Assembly: GCF_011947285.1 (NCBI RefSeq)
Contig: NZ_JAAOZT010000012.1
Location: 62,001 to 126,000, forward strand
Source of the DNA: Glaciimonas immobilis
Lineage (GTDB): Bacteria > Pseudomonadota > Gammaproteobacteria > Burkholderiales > Burkholderiaceae_D
DNA length: 64,000 nucleotides
Direction: 5' to 3'
Shown here: one piece after another, positions 34,747-44,506 of the stretch
How the letters are laid out: each line of letters begins with the position of its first letter
Numbering within the stretch: position 1 is the first letter of the stretch
Translations under genes and position numbers: made by a program
The notes under the pieces: model-generated
What the model was told of the DNA's origin: nothing
The model's input: the letters and a program-made list of their open reading frames with translations, nothing else
Database searches by the model: none

Positions 34747-35197
34747 CTTCAGTCTCCTTGGTTGATCGCTCTGTTTTGTACCCGGCTCCTATGAATCACC
34801 GGCATCTAACAGAACAATAACTACTTTATAGAATTGTTATATACCGGATGGTAGCTTATTTTTTATAGGCTAGCAAATTTATTGTTGCACCATGCGCTGA
34901 CCGCCTAAAAGTGCTCAGGGAAGCATGCCAGCGCCTTTGAAATGTGCGGTGTAATTTTGTGAAGAAGGATTTAAAAACGTTACTTTCAGACAAAGAACCG
35001 ATGCGTATGGAACTGACTGGCGCTGATGTTTGATTGCTACCCAGGTCCGCAATATGGCAATAACGACGGGGACACGGAACATGACAACAATTAATTGTCG
35101 GGGGAAATAACAACGGCGACTGTAGTTGGAAGGACTTGAGTAAAGTCCCCCCACATACAATCGCCGTGCATTACCTCCAATTTACGTCTCAGAACAT
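34747..35197. other. Intergenic region between operon A and the porin gene
   Basis: 450 bases without a convincing gene. It contains the palindrome TACCGGATGGTA (34842-34853) about 100 bases before the binding-protein start, and a small stem-loop GGACTT/AAGTCC (35132-35148) downstream of the porin gene. The promoter of operon A must lie here, but no -35/-10 pair is clear. Confidence 0.45.
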
Positions 35198-36385
35198 TTA
35201 GAACGAGTGGCGCATACCCAGTGATGCTGCGCGCAAAGTAGAACCGTAAGCGATCTGGCTTCCACCTGTGACTGACGTGATGGTCGATACCAAAGGACCA
35301 TTTGCGTAGGCATTGTTCTTCGTCTGTCCGTAGTTCGCGTACAAGGTCGTGAACTTTGAGAATGGATACTCATAGGTCAAGCCAAGTGTAGTGCCAGCGC
35401 CGTCCGGTGTACCGTTATGCTTATAGTTAATACGGGTGATCGATGGAATGAAAGTTCCGGTACCGACTGGAATCCGTGCACCGACCCAATACGAACGTTC
35501 TTTGCTCCATGTAAAGGCTGAAGGCGAAGCAGTAGAACTGCCGACCGTGGCGACCGGGCTTAAATTGGCAAAGTTACTAGGTCCGTTGAACTGATATGCA
35601 CCAGCAAATACTTTTGCCACAGGAAAAGCGTAAGAGCCTCCGACAATTTGCTCGCTGACCCACTCCGGCTTAGCTGTTGCAATTATGCTATCAGTTGCTT
35701 GACGCAAACGTGTTGCCGACAAACTCAGTGACAGTGGGCCGTTATCGTATGTAACACTTGGATTGATTAATTGTCCGGTGCCACGTGTATTTTCATCACC
35801 GGCAGCAACCATCAGCTTAAACGTGAAGCCGGATGTTTTATATGTTGACAATAATGAGTTATTGACCCGCGAAGTCGACTGAAAAGTGCCGCTTGAAGGC
35901 GTTGCCCCGACGGTCGGATACACCGCATGGTTGGTCGCCGTCGTTGCATTACCCCAGTACAAACCGTATGAAGGATCGATCATCGCAAAAATCACGTCAA
36001 TCGGTGCATACTGGCGACCGGCTGAGAGCGTCCAGTTACTGCCACTGAGACCGACATAAGCCTGACGACCGAACAAGACACCGCCTTGAGTGCTAGCGCC
36101 AGTGTCGACCGCAATGCCAGCCTCCAACACGAAATTGGCGTTTAAACCACCGCCGAGATCTTCAATGCCGCGAAAGCCAATCCGACTAGCCGGACCAACG
36201 CCGGAATCTTCACGGAAGGTGTGCGACGATACTGCTTTAGTCGGACCGCCAGGGGTAGTCGTGCCACCGCTTGTACTCACGTTGGTGAGAGCGACATCCA
36301 GATTGCCATAAATGGTGACATTGGAGTCGGCATGTGCTACGCCAAAAGGGGCCAGTATGGCGATTGCAGCGATGAGTTTTTTCAT
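35198..36385 (-). CDS. Gram-negative general porin
   Basis: A 395-residue outer-membrane porin of the beta-proteobacterial trimeric type: signal peptide MKKLIAAIAILAPFGVAHA, first strand SNVTIYGNLDVALTNVST, SRIGFRGIEDLGGGLNANFVLEAGI, FGRQAYVGLSG, and a C-terminus LGMRHSF with the terminal Phe required for barrel assembly. It would admit small hydrophilic substrates for the adjacent importers. It stands between operons A and B with its own promoter region, which contains a perfect 18-base palindrome. Confidence 0.93.
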   Translation of the reverse strand: MKKLIAAIAILAPFGVAHADSNVTIYGNLDVALTNVSTSGGTTTPGGPTKAVSSHTFREDSGVGPASRIGFRGIEDLGGGLNANFVLEAGIAVDTGASTQGGVLFGRQAYVGLSGSNWTLSAGRQYAPIDVIFAMIDPSYGLYWGNATTATNHAVYPTVGATPSSGTFQSTSRVNNSLLSTYKTSGFTFKLMVAAGDENTRGTGQLINPSVTYDNGPLSLSLSATRLRQATDSIIATAKPEWVSEQIVGGSYAFPVAKVFAGAYQFNGPSNFANLSPVATVGSSTASPSAFTWSKERSYWVGARIPVGTGTFIPSITRINYKHNGTPDGAGTTLGLTYEYPFSKFTTLYANYGQTKNNAYANGPLVSTITSVTGGSQIAYGSTLRAASLGMRHSF

Positions 36386-36925
36386 TTGATGTCTCCGGTG
36401 TTAATGTCGTTTTTTATAATTAAGATAGTTACTTCTTGAACATCTATCATTATTTTATGATTTCATACTCAAGACGGTGTCGCTTGCGTTTACTAGCTAA
36501 AGCAGGTAATGCGGATCAAAGTTGGCTGGATGTGTAGTTTTTTAAGCACACTGTCAAGCCAATAGTTTCCTGCATAAAACTTCTTAGAATATTAATATGC
36601 CAGTAAGATAGCATCTTATACTGATCAGTATAAAAATAGGTGTAATGTGCGTCAATATTTATTAATCGGCTTGCTGATCGCGGAACTTATGTGTCGATGA
36701 GTGAAATTATTTTCAGGCAAAGAGATGATAAAAAATGAACGACCATAAGTCTCTGGCCAGACTCAATAGCGCAACCGGCTAGTGGCACTACACCATCAAG
36801 CAAGCCCACACTGCCATTGTTGCAGTCTGGGACTTACCAGTCCTCCTCCAGCTTCGACTTTAGAACCACGTTTTATAAACGCAGTTTTATCCACCCGCTT
36901 CCAGACGCGGTTTTATAGCCCCGTT
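36386..36925. other. Intergenic region upstream of the porin gene
   Basis: 540 AT-rich bases without a gene. It holds a perfect 18-base palindrome (36616-36633) and a small stem-loop AGTCT/AGACT (36748-36763) that could end operon B transcripts weakly. Otherwise nothing recognised. Confidence 0.5.
36616..36633. promoter_or_regulatory. Perfect 18-base palindrome upstream of the porin
   Basis: TTATACTGATCAGTATAA is exactly self-complementary. It lies about 230 bases upstream of the porin start. Length and symmetry fit an operator of a dimeric repressor such as TetR or GntR type; the protein is unknown. Confidence 0.55.
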
Positions 36926-37645
36926 TTAAAGCCCCATATAGGAACGTTGAATATCAGGGTCGCGCAACAGGTCCTCTCCACTCGCCACTTTTAAAATGCG
37001 TCCATGCTCAATGATGCAGCCGCGGCGGCAAAGGCGCAGTGCGTTGCCGACGTTCTGCTCAACCAGTAACACCGCAATCCCTTTGGTGGCGACCAGCTGA
37101 CTAATAATGTCAAAGACCTTCCCCACCATAATCGGTGCGAGTCCGAGCGACGGCTCATCAAGCATCAACAATTTCGGCAACCCCATCATGGCCCGGCCGA
37201 CAGCACACATCTGGCGCTCGCCCCCAGACAGACGACCGGCAAGCTGCATCCGCCGTTCTGCCAGCAACGGGAACAAACGCATTACCTCATCCAGCGATTC
37301 GGCCATTTTGGCGCGTGCTTTGAAATGGTAAGCACCGAGTTGCAGGTTCTCCAGCACAGTCATGAACGGAAACAAGCGACCACCTTCCGGCACCATAACC
37401 AGACCGTGTTCGGCAGCCGCATGCGCGGGTAAGCGTGTGATGTCCTGACCGTCAAACATTACGCGCCCCGACTGCGCCTTCAGGTGGCCATTAATGGTCA
37501 GCAACAAGGTCGATTTACCCGCGCCATTAGCACCGACCACGGACACGATTTCGCCGCGCCCGACTTCAAAATTCATATCATGTAATACCGGCAATTCGGA
37601 ATATCCTGAACATAACCCTTCAACCCGCAAAATAGCGTCCATCAT
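36926..37645 (-). CDS. livF: Branched-chain amino acid-type ABC ATP-binding protein (LivF), operon B
   Basis: A 239-residue LivF: Walker A GANGAGKST, signature LSGGERQM, Walker B LLMLDEPSLGLAP, then LLVEQNVGNAL. The start overlaps the livG stop (ATGATG). It is the last gene of importer B (binding protein, H, M, G, F), the textbook Liv order. Confidence 0.93.
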   Translation of the reverse strand: MMDAILRVEGLCSGYSELPVLHDMNFEVGRGEIVSVVGANGAGKSTLLLTINGHLKAQSGRVMFDGQDITRLPAHAAAEHGLVMVPEGGRLFPFMTVLENLQLGAYHFKARAKMAESLDEVMRLFPLLAERRMQLAGRLSGGERQMCAVGRAMMGLPKLLMLDEPSLGLAPIMVGKVFDIISQLVATKGIAVLLVEQNVGNALRLCRRGCIIEHGRILKVASGEDLLRDPDIQRSYMGL

Positions 37646-38382
37646 TGTTGATCTCCTAAGTACGCTTTAATCACTGCCGGTGCACTTAAAATCTCTTCGG
37701 CACTACCCTCCGCAATCATGCGGCCCCGATCCAGCACGACCACCCGATCCGAGAACGTGCGCACTACTTTCAGGTTATGTTCGATAATCAAAAACGTTAG
37801 TCCTTTGGCATGCAGGCTTTGGAGTAATTCGATGACATGGCCGATTTCACTTTGGTTCAAGCCAGCCATCACTTCATCCAGCAGAACAATCTCCGGTTCC
37901 AGTGCCAGCGCCCGCGCTACCTCTAGCCGCCGCCGTTGACTTAGCGTTAAGTCACCAGCGCGTTGCATAGCATGGTGAATCAGACCCACCTGCTCTAATA
38001 CAGCCATCGCCTTGTCGCGCGCCGTTGCCAGGCGGGGATGCCGCATAAAGGCACCAATCATCACATTTTCCAAAGCACTCAATGCAATCAGCGGCTTGGC
38101 GATCTGAAAGGTACGACCGATTCCGAGTCTGGCCCTGGCATGAGGGGCTAAACGATTAATTGCATGTCCCCGCAGACGTATCTCGCCCTCGCTCGGTGAT
38201 AGCTGCCCGGATAGCAAATTGAAAAAGGTCGTTTTACCCGCACCATTGGGGCCGATAATACTGATGATTTCACCGCGCTTTACGGACAATGTAATGTTGT
38301 CGACCGCACGCAAACCAAGAAATTGCTTGCTAACGCCTTCTACGGAAAGTAGTTCTTCGTTCTCCTGCACCTGGCGCGTCAT
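37642..38382 (-). CDS. livG: Branched-chain amino acid-type ABC ATP-binding protein (LivG), operon B
   Basis: A 246-residue LivG: Walker A GPNGAGKTT, a degenerate signature LTLSQRRRLEVARAL, and Walker B VLLDEVMAGLN, in which the usual Pro after Glu is Val. The ATG at 38382 overlaps the livM stop as ATGA and has GGAGGG eight bases upstream, so the open frame reaching 38418 is not used. It pairs with LivF to drive importer B. Confidence 0.92.
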   Translation of the reverse strand: MTRQVQENEELLSVEGVSKQFLGLRAVDNITLSVKRGEIISIIGPNGAGKTTFFNLLSGQLSPSEGEIRLRGHAINRLAPHARARLGIGRTFQIAKPLIALSALENVMIGAFMRHPRLATARDKAMAVLEQVGLIHHAMQRAGDLTLSQRRRLEVARALALEPEIVLLDEVMAGLNQSEIGHVIELLQSLHAKGLTFLIIEHNLKVVRTFSDRVVVLDRGRMIAEGSAEEILSAPAVIKAYLGDQQ

Positions 38383-39506
38383 CACTTTGCCCTCCATTTC
38401 GTCTGCAACTTGTGCCAAAGGTCGGAAAATGCCCCGACCAGGCCGCGCTTCATAAACAACGCTGCCAAGACCATTAGAAACCCAAGGATGGCCAGATTAA
38501 TGCCCGGTAAAGTACCTGCCAGTTCAGCCCGAAGGAAGTTTTCAAAAGGAATAATCAGCGCCGCTCCCAGCAACGGACCCGCAATCGTACCTATGCCGCC
38601 GATGAGTGTGAGCAACGCAAATTTGACGCCGACATCGGTCAGCGTAAACAGCGTCGGAGGATCGATATAACGGAGATACATGGCAAACAAAGTCCCGCCA
38701 ATAGACGTCAACGCTGCGCTCAATGCCATGCCGCGCAGCTTCACCGCCAGTACGTTAATCCCTGCTGCACGCGCCGCGTCTTCATCCTCACGTACCGCCA
38801 GCAGGTAATAACCGAGCCGACTGCGGCGCAGCAATACGGTGATCCCAATCACGACTGCCGCAAACACGAACATTAGCAAGCCGTACTGCCAGCGTTCCAC
38901 AAAAATCATATTGGCAAACCCGGGCTTAAAAGGAATAAGAATGCCACTTGGCCCGTTAGTCAACGAATCGAAATAATTGGCAATCACAAACGCGACTTCA
39001 TTTAGTGCCATCGTTGCAATGGCAAAAAATGGTCCGCGCAACCGAAAGGTGGGCCATGAAATTAACACCGCAATAATTGCGGCGAAGATCGCGGCAGGAA
39101 TCATGGTCAGCCAAGGCGAGATATCGAACAGCGTATAAAAGCGCGCTGTGATATAAGCGCCGATGCCAAAGAAGACCCCATGACCGAGCGAAAACTGCCC
39201 CGCAAAGCCGCCGATAATGTTCCACGCCGCTGCCAGTCCACCCATCAGATAAGTGAAGGCGATAATGTTGAGCCAGTACGCGTCGTGCACCAGCAACACG
39301 AATGGCAACAACGCTAGCGCCATCCCGCCCAAATATTTTAAAAAGACCTGACGACCCGTGGCAATCACAACTTCTCGGACCTGTGAGGACTTCTCGGTCG
39401 GCGTAGCCTTTTGCGGTGCCGGAATATTCGGAATAATCGGAATATCCGGGATAATCACCGCCGTCAAAGGAACCGTGTCCAGTGCGCTTGATTTATTGTT
39501 GTTCAC
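38382..39506 (-). CDS. livM: Branched-chain amino acid-type ABC permease (LivM), operon B
   Basis: A 374-residue LivM with a 55-residue polar, Pro/Ile-rich N-terminal extension (VIIPDIPIIPNIPAPQ) before the membrane part. Motifs NIIGGFAGQFSLGHGVFFGIGAY and AVREDEDAARAAGINV are typical. The start is a GTG at 39506 overlapping the livH end by 14 bases, preceded by AGGA. The isoleucine-proline repeat at the N-terminus is unusual for the family. Confidence 0.9.
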   Translation of the reverse strand: MNNNKSSALDTVPLTAVIIPDIPIIPNIPAPQKATPTEKSSQVREVVIATGRQVFLKYLGGMALALLPFVLLVHDAYWLNIIAFTYLMGGLAAAWNIIGGFAGQFSLGHGVFFGIGAYITARFYTLFDISPWLTMIPAAIFAAIIAVLISWPTFRLRGPFFAIATMALNEVAFVIANYFDSLTNGPSGILIPFKPGFANMIFVERWQYGLLMFVFAAVVIGITVLLRRSRLGYYLLAVREDEDAARAAGINVLAVKLRGMALSAALTSIGGTLFAMYLRYIDPPTLFTLTDVGVKFALLTLIGGIGTIAGPLLGAALIIPFENFLRAELAGTLPGINLAILGFLMVLAALFMKRGLVGAFSDLWHKLQTKWRAK

Positions 39507-40383
39507 GAAATCCTACCTCTTCAGCGCCAACCTGACCAAAAAGGCCGGAGGGACGCAAGATCAAAACGATTAAAAAGATGATGAACCAGATAGCACTTTT
39601 CAACGCCGGATCAATGTAATATCCGGCAAAAGCTTCAACGATGCCGACGATCAGTCCGCCGAAATAGGCACCCCAAACGCTCCCCAGACCGCCTAGCACG
39701 ACGACTGCAAAAGCCGCGAGAATAAAGTTACTGCCAACCGTTGGCGTGATCGAATAAATCGGTGTCAGCATGACCCCCGCCAAGCCAGCCAGGCCTGCAC
39801 CAAGTCCAAATGTCAGCAAAAAGGTACGCTCCACGTTGATACCCATCACGCGCGCTGCACGCTTATCCTGCGTCACCGCACGGATCGACTTACCGGTCAT
39901 CGAACGCGACAAAAAGAAATGCAAGCCGATTGTAATCAACGTCGTGGCGACAAACGTCAGCAACCGCACCATACTGATTTTAAGATCGCCGACGGTGAGT
40001 ACGCTCGCACCCACCTGCCCGCCAATACTGGCCGCTTCTCCACGTGTTGCGGCCAACATAATGTTCTGAAACATCATCAATAAGCCGAAGGTGGCAAAAA
40101 TCTGCATATTAGGTTCGTTGTGCAACGGCTGGATAACCAGACGTTGAATCGCCATCCCAAGCAAACCTACCAGCGGCGCGACGATGAGCGCAGCAAGATA
40201 GGGATTAAGACCTAAATAGGTGTACGCGTAATAGCTGCCATACATGCCCAACATCACCAGTTCGCCCTGCGCAAAATTGACGATCCGCACTACACCAAAA
40301 ATCAGGTTCAAACCAATACTTACCAGACCGTAAATGCCGCCCAGTAAAATTCCGAAGACCAGCACATGTAATATTTGATCCAT
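39493..40383 (-). CDS. livH: Branched-chain amino acid-type ABC permease (LivH), operon B
   Basis: A 296-residue LivH permease. GGIYGLVSIGLNLIFGVVRIVNFAQGELVMLGMYGSYYAY near the N-terminus and RAVTQDKRAARVMGINVERTFLLTF in the coupling region are characteristic, with eight or more membrane segments. It follows the binding-protein gene by 70 bases. Confidence 0.93.
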   Translation of the reverse strand: MDQILHVLVFGILLGGIYGLVSIGLNLIFGVVRIVNFAQGELVMLGMYGSYYAYTYLGLNPYLAALIVAPLVGLLGMAIQRLVIQPLHNEPNMQIFATFGLLMMFQNIMLAATRGEAASIGGQVGASVLTVGDLKISMVRLLTFVATTLITIGLHFFLSRSMTGKSIRAVTQDKRAARVMGINVERTFLLTFGLGAGLAGLAGVMLTPIYSITPTVGSNFILAAFAVVVLGGLGSVWGAYFGGLIVGIVEAFAGYYIDPALKSAIWFIIFLIVLILRPSGLFGQVGAEEVGFREQQ

Positions 40384-40453
40384 TGCCTACTTTCCTTTAA
40401 GAGGTGCCGCGTAATAAGCGCCACCTCAACCTATCAACGTGTGAACCTATAAA

Positions 40454-41743
40454 TTAAGGACGCGCCAGCGGTAGCAAAGTTGCACCGGATGGCATTGCAC
40501 TAGGAGGAAAAACCGTCACCATCTTGCCCGCTTGCCATTGCGCAGTAACAGGGAAGGCCCGCTGGTTCTGGGAGTTTTTATCGAGCTTGAAACCATAGCC
40601 GGTCGCATAACTGCCGGAAGGCTTGTCCATTACCAAAGCGGCAGCACGCACTTTGGTGACATCCAGACTACCGGCGGCGCGGATTGCATCGAACAGCATT
40701 TGCATGCCAACGTACGCTGTCATGCTTTGCGAAGCAATTGGGTCTGACTTATAGCGGGCGCGGTAAGCCGTTAAAAAGCCTTGGGCACCGGGACCGAAAC
40801 GTTCAGAAATATCGGTACGCGGATAGGTCACCACCAGCACGCCTTGAATCGATGGCACGCCCAACGACTGCACCGTCTCTGGCGTATCGCCCACACCGAC
40901 CAGCAGGATGGCACCCGGTTTAAAGCCTTGATCGCGCGCTGTACGCAATAGCAAATTACCGTCTGGCACGTAGCCGGTTTGCACCAGCACATCCGGGTTA
41001 GCCTGCTTGGCACGTAATATGGTGTCATTCAAATCGATGGAACGCATTGAGTGTGCACCGACGCCGACCACTTTTGCACCCAATGTTTCCAGCAGCTTCT
41101 TTTGGGTCGCTGCAATCGATGTACCATAGACGGAATCCTCATGTTCGATCCAAACCTTGACGTCCTTCATATTTTTTTTCAATGCCGGTGCGATCAGATC
41201 GCGGATTGTATTTACCGACATCAATGCAAAATCGCCACCGTTTGGACTGATCCGCACGTAGTTGAGCAAGCCGCGCTCCGTAAGATTTTGTGCCAGAGCA
41301 CCGGTCTCCCAATACAACTTGTTATAACGCGATGCAGCATCACTGGCGGCGTTCGATACTGCGCTGGTGTAGGTACCGATAAACAGATCGACCTTATCGT
41401 TTGCCTGCAACTGCTCAACGGTTGCAATACCTTGCTGCGGGTTGGACGCGTCACCGCGCACAATCTCAATCTTGCGACCAAGCAAGCCACCGGCAGCGTT
41501 GACCTGATCTACCGCTAGCTCGTAACCTCGGGTAACTTCTACGCCGTACAGCGCCAACGGGCCGCTAAAAGGATTAATCGCGCCAATTTTTATCGGTTCC
41601 GCAGCTTGTGCAAACTGTGGCACCAGCATTGCGCCGACCAGCAAGGTGGTCTGGACAATGGGCGTTAATACCTTTATCAAAGCTGGGGTAAATTTACCCA
41701 CGCTATTGGTCATGCTGCTGGTCATGCTCTTGCGTACGTTCAT
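40454..41743 (-). CDS. ABC importer substrate-binding protein (branched-chain type), operon B
   Basis: A 429-residue periplasmic binding protein with a long N-terminus (about 48 residues) ending in a signal peptide cleaved near QFAQAAEP. The type I fold begins IKIGAINPFSGPLALYGVEVTRGYELAVD, followed by KVDLFIGTYTSAVSNAAS, a typical HAAT-family layout. TAGGAG lies six bases before the ATG. It heads importer B and is clearly distinct in sequence from the binding proteins of operons A and C, so a different ligand is expected. Confidence 0.92.
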   Translation of the reverse strand: MNVRKSMTSSMTNSVGKFTPALIKVLTPIVQTTLLVGAMLVPQFAQAAEPIKIGAINPFSGPLALYGVEVTRGYELAVDQVNAAGGLLGRKIEIVRGDASNPQQGIATVEQLQANDKVDLFIGTYTSAVSNAASDAASRYNKLYWETGALAQNLTERGLLNYVRISPNGGDFALMSVNTIRDLIAPALKKNMKDVKVWIEHEDSVYGTSIAATQKKLLETLGAKVVGVGAHSMRSIDLNDTILRAKQANPDVLVQTGYVPDGNLLLRTARDQGFKPGAILLVGVGDTPETVQSLGVPSIQGVLVVTYPRTDISERFGPGAQGFLTAYRARYKSDPIASQSMTAYVGMQMLFDAIRAAGSLDVTKVRAAALVMDKPSGSYATGYGFKLDKNSQNQRAFPVTAQWQAGKMVTVFPPSAMPSGATLLPLARP

Positions 41744-41826
41744 GCTTGTCTCCTAGAGGGAAAATATCGTTATTTTTTACGATCTTTTGTAACCGTCACC
41801 GCGCTGCTACGGTAACGTTAATACTG

Positions 41827-42765
41827 TTACGTGACCTGATTCAGCACGTAACCAATACGGGGAAAATGCACATGCACCACACCAACGCGGTCATCATGGC
41901 GGCGCAAACTAAAGTGCGAACGGGTCGCTGCAACCAAAATGCCTTCGGTCGATTCTGGCCCAAAGCTTTCTGCTGTGATCGTCACGCGACTACCCAACGG
42001 AATACCATGCTCATCTTGAAAAATATTGTCGGACAAGTGGCCCTGACCCAACGTTAGAGGCTCGGCGCTGGCAGCGGCGGCGATGGCTTGCGCCGCATCA
42101 ATCGGGGTCATCTGGCCATGACCCAACAAGGCCATACGTTGCATCCAGCAGATAATCTTTGGTGACTGGTCCAGCATTTCTGCCACTAACGGTGTAAATT
42201 GGTGGCTGAACCATAACGAGTGGTAGACCGAAAAATCTGCAATACAAGGCGCTTCACCCAACAAGAAAGGCTGAGTCACCAGCATCCCCGATAAGCGCAA
42301 GAGATAGGCTTTACATGCCGCAGCGGCGTCCGCTGCCCTTAGTCGCAGCATTGCACCTTTCATTGCGTCACGATCTTGCGCAAATTGCGCGGCTGCGTCA
42401 TCTCCCATGCCCGCAAGCATATAGCCGGTGTTTCTGGGCGGGGCAAGGACACTCCAGAACAGCGTGCTGTCGGCCCACTGCGCCAGCGTTTGCGCAAGTC
42501 CTTTCGTCCCGCGTGGATAAAGCGTGGGTTCGGGCTGGACCTGTTCGAGCACCTCACAGATCAACGTACTGTCACAATAAATATCTGCGCCAATTTGCAT
42601 GAACGGGGTTTTTCGATAGCCGCCGGTAAGTGCGACAACGTCTGGCTTGGGCATCGTTCCGGGCACAATTACCGATTTCCACGCGAGCTGTTTATAGCCC
42701 AGCACCAGTCGGACTTTTTCTGAAAACGGGGATATCAAAAAATGATGCAGAATCAAATCGGCCAT
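41827..42765 (-). CDS. Glutathione S-transferase family protein with C-terminal extension
   Basis: A 312-residue protein. Residues 1-80 are a thioredoxin-fold GST domain (LILHHFLISPFSEKVRLVLGYK, with Ser-Pro-Phe-Ser where a catalytic Ser/Cys is expected, and a cis-Pro YRKTPFMQI); residues about 95-220 are the helical GST domain (FLLGEAPCIADFSVYHSLWF). An extra 80-90 residues follow (LSDNIFQDEHGIPLGSRVTI and beyond), predicted beta-rich, not part of ordinary GSTs. It is the last gene of operon C and may isomerise or dehalogenate an intermediate. The role is unproven. Confidence 0.85.
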   Translation of the reverse strand: MADLILHHFLISPFSEKVRLVLGYKQLAWKSVIVPGTMPKPDVVALTGGYRKTPFMQIGADIYCDSTLICEVLEQVQPEPTLYPRGTKGLAQTLAQWADSTLFWSVLAPPRNTGYMLAGMGDDAAAQFAQDRDAMKGAMLRLRAADAAAACKAYLLRLSGMLVTQPFLLGEAPCIADFSVYHSLWFSHQFTPLVAEMLDQSPKIICWMQRMALLGHGQMTPIDAAQAIAAAASAEPLTLGQGHLSDNIFQDEHGIPLGSRVTITAESFGPESTEGILVAATRSHFSLRRHDDRVGVVHVHFPRIGYVLNQVT

Positions 42766-42819
42766 ACCTTGCTCCCTTTGAAAACAAACTCTGATAGCTT
42801 AAATCGTACGTCGGAGAGA

Positions 42820-43695
42820 TCAGGCGGCAGTCCGGTCGTAACCTGCGCGGGGCACCAGACTGAGCAACATACTGCTGAAGCCCCCATCCACCGTCAACGC
42901 ATCGCCGTTAATGTAGGCGGCGCGGTCACTGGCGAGAAACATCACGGCTTCGGCCACATCCTCGGGCCGACCAATACGGCCTGCCGGGATCGCTTTGCTG
43001 CGTTGTTCCAATACCCCGGGCTGGTCATACATCGCCGCTGAAAGTGGCGTCAAAATCATGCCGGGATGGACTGTATTACTACGAATGCCATGTGGCCCCC
43101 ATTCCACGGCAAGTTGCTGCGCCAGCATGGTCACGCCTGCTTTGGCAACGCTATAGGCACCACTGAAAGCGGTTGGGTTACTACCAGCGATCGAGGCAAT
43201 ATGTACTAATGCGCCCTTGCCTTTGGCGCGCATCTGGCGGCCAAATATCTGCGAGCACAAAAAGTAGCCCGTCAAATTGACCGACAACAACAGGTTCCAC
43301 TCCGCAAGGAGTAACGTATCAAGTCCGCCGAGCCGAATGAGTCCGGCGTTGTTAACCAATACATCGCAGGGACCAAAGGTGACCAGTGTTTGCGCTGCGG
43401 CGGCTTCGATGCTGACAGGATCGGCTACGTCACAATGGATGGCGATAGCCTGACCGCCCGTTTCTAAAATCTCTCTGACTGTCTCGGCGCTGCCTTCCTC
43501 ATTGACATCCAGCACCACGACACGCGCGCCCGCTTTGCTAAAAGCCACAGCGATGCTGCGTCCGATGCCACTCCCAGCACCGGTGACGGCGCAGACCTGT
43601 TGCGCCAGGCCGAATGGGTCACTATGACCAGAAGCGGTCGGGCCGCTTAAAGTAGTCGAAACCGCACTTGCATTTGCACCTGTAACGTTAGTCAT
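42820..43695 (-). CDS. Short-chain dehydrogenase/reductase (classical SDR), operon C
   Basis: A 291-residue SDR: TGAGSGIGRSIAVAFSKAGA (residues 38-57), NNAG near 115, catalytic Ser168, Tyr181, Lys185 (YSVAK), and a C-terminal DALTVDGGFSSML. I use the ATG at 43695 because AAGGA lies seven bases upstream; the frame is open to 43752 without a better site. Between livF and the GST gene of operon C, it could oxidise an alcohol to the ketone used by the Baeyer-Villiger-type enzyme of the same gene run (inference). Confidence 0.9.
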   Translation of the reverse strand: MTNVTGANASAVSTTLSGPTASGHSDPFGLAQQVCAVTGAGSGIGRSIAVAFSKAGARVVVLDVNEEGSAETVREILETGGQAIAIHCDVADPVSIEAAAAQTLVTFGPCDVLVNNAGLIRLGGLDTLLLAEWNLLLSVNLTGYFLCSQIFGRQMRAKGKGALVHIASIAGSNPTAFSGAYSVAKAGVTMLAQQLAVEWGPHGIRSNTVHPGMILTPLSAAMYDQPGVLEQRSKAIPAGRIGRPEDVAEAVMFLASDRAAYINGDALTVDGGFSSMLLSLVPRAGYDRTAA

Positions 43696-43776
43696 ATTCA
43701 TTTCCTTCTTTGAAGTTGCTTTGAAGTTATTCAGTACACCAGTGACAACCATGCCGCAGCAGGTTCCGATAAAAAT

Positions 43777-44499
43777 CTAATGCATCCCAAGATAAGCTGC
43801 GCGCACCTTGGGATCATGCATCAGATCAGCGCCTTTACCGTGCTGTATGATGTCGCCGGTTTCCAGAACGTAAGCGTAATCTGCGATCGCGAGTGCCTGA
43901 TTCGCCATTTGCTCGACCAGAACAATCGTCAATCCTTCGTCGCGTAATGCGCAAATCGTCGCAAAAATTTCTTGAATCATTAATGGCGCGAGGCCCAGTG
44001 ATGGTTCATCCAGTAGCAACAATTTAGGCGCGCTCATCAATGCTCTGGTAATGGCCAACATCTGCTGCTCACCGCCGGACAGCGTGCCAGCCGGCTGATG
44101 CTGACGCGTACCGAGAATCGGAAAGCGTGCAAACGCATGCAGAATATCGCGCTCAATTCCTGCCGGATCATGACGACGCAAATAGGCGCCCAGCATCAGG
44201 TTATCGCGCACGCTCTGATCCGGAAAAATCCCGCGCCCTTCAGGTGACAATGCAATCCCTAAGTCCGTCCTTTTATGGGATGGCAAGCGCGTAATATCGT
44301 GGTTGATGCTGCGATCAATAAAGCGGATAGAACCGCTGGTCGGTATCTCCCACCCCGCGATACTTTTCAACAGTGAACTCTTGCCCGCACCATTGGCACC
44401 AATGATCGCCACTACCGCGCCCTCGGGCACCTTCAGCGAAATCTTGCGCAGCGCCGAAATCGGGCCGTAAGAAACATCAATCTCGTCCAGTATCAACAT
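43777..44499 (-). CDS. livF: Branched-chain amino acid-type ABC ATP-binding protein (LivF), operon C
   Basis: A 240-residue LivF: Walker A GANGAGKSS, signature LSGGEQQM, Walker B LLLLDEPSLGLAP, then LVEQMANQAL. The ATG at 44499 follows the stop of the permease-ATPase fusion by seven bases; an open frame to 44541 would overlap that gene and lacks a ribosome site. It provides the second ATPase for importer C. Confidence 0.92.
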   Translation of the reverse strand: MLILDEIDVSYGPISALRKISLKVPEGAVVAIIGANGAGKSSLLKSIAGWEIPTSGSIRFIDRSINHDITRLPSHKRTDLGIALSPEGRGIFPDQSVRDNLMLGAYLRRHDPAGIERDILHAFARFPILGTRQHQPAGTLSGGEQQMLAITRALMSAPKLLLLDEPSLGLAPLMIQEIFATICALRDEGLTIVLVEQMANQALAIADYAYVLETGDIIQHGKGADLMHDPKVRAAYLGMH

Positions 44500-44506
44500 G
44501 GCATTC

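Noticed and set aside
34842-34853. TACCGGATGGTA before operon A as another member of the TACT-N4-AGTA operator family
   Set aside because: It is single, lacks the T/A inner arm bases and has no partner 20 bases away; one such match is expected by chance every few kilobases.
35132-35148. GGACTT/AAGTCC stem-loop as porin terminator
   Set aside because: No T-run follows on the minus strand and the stem has only six pairs, so I list it only as a small stem-loop.
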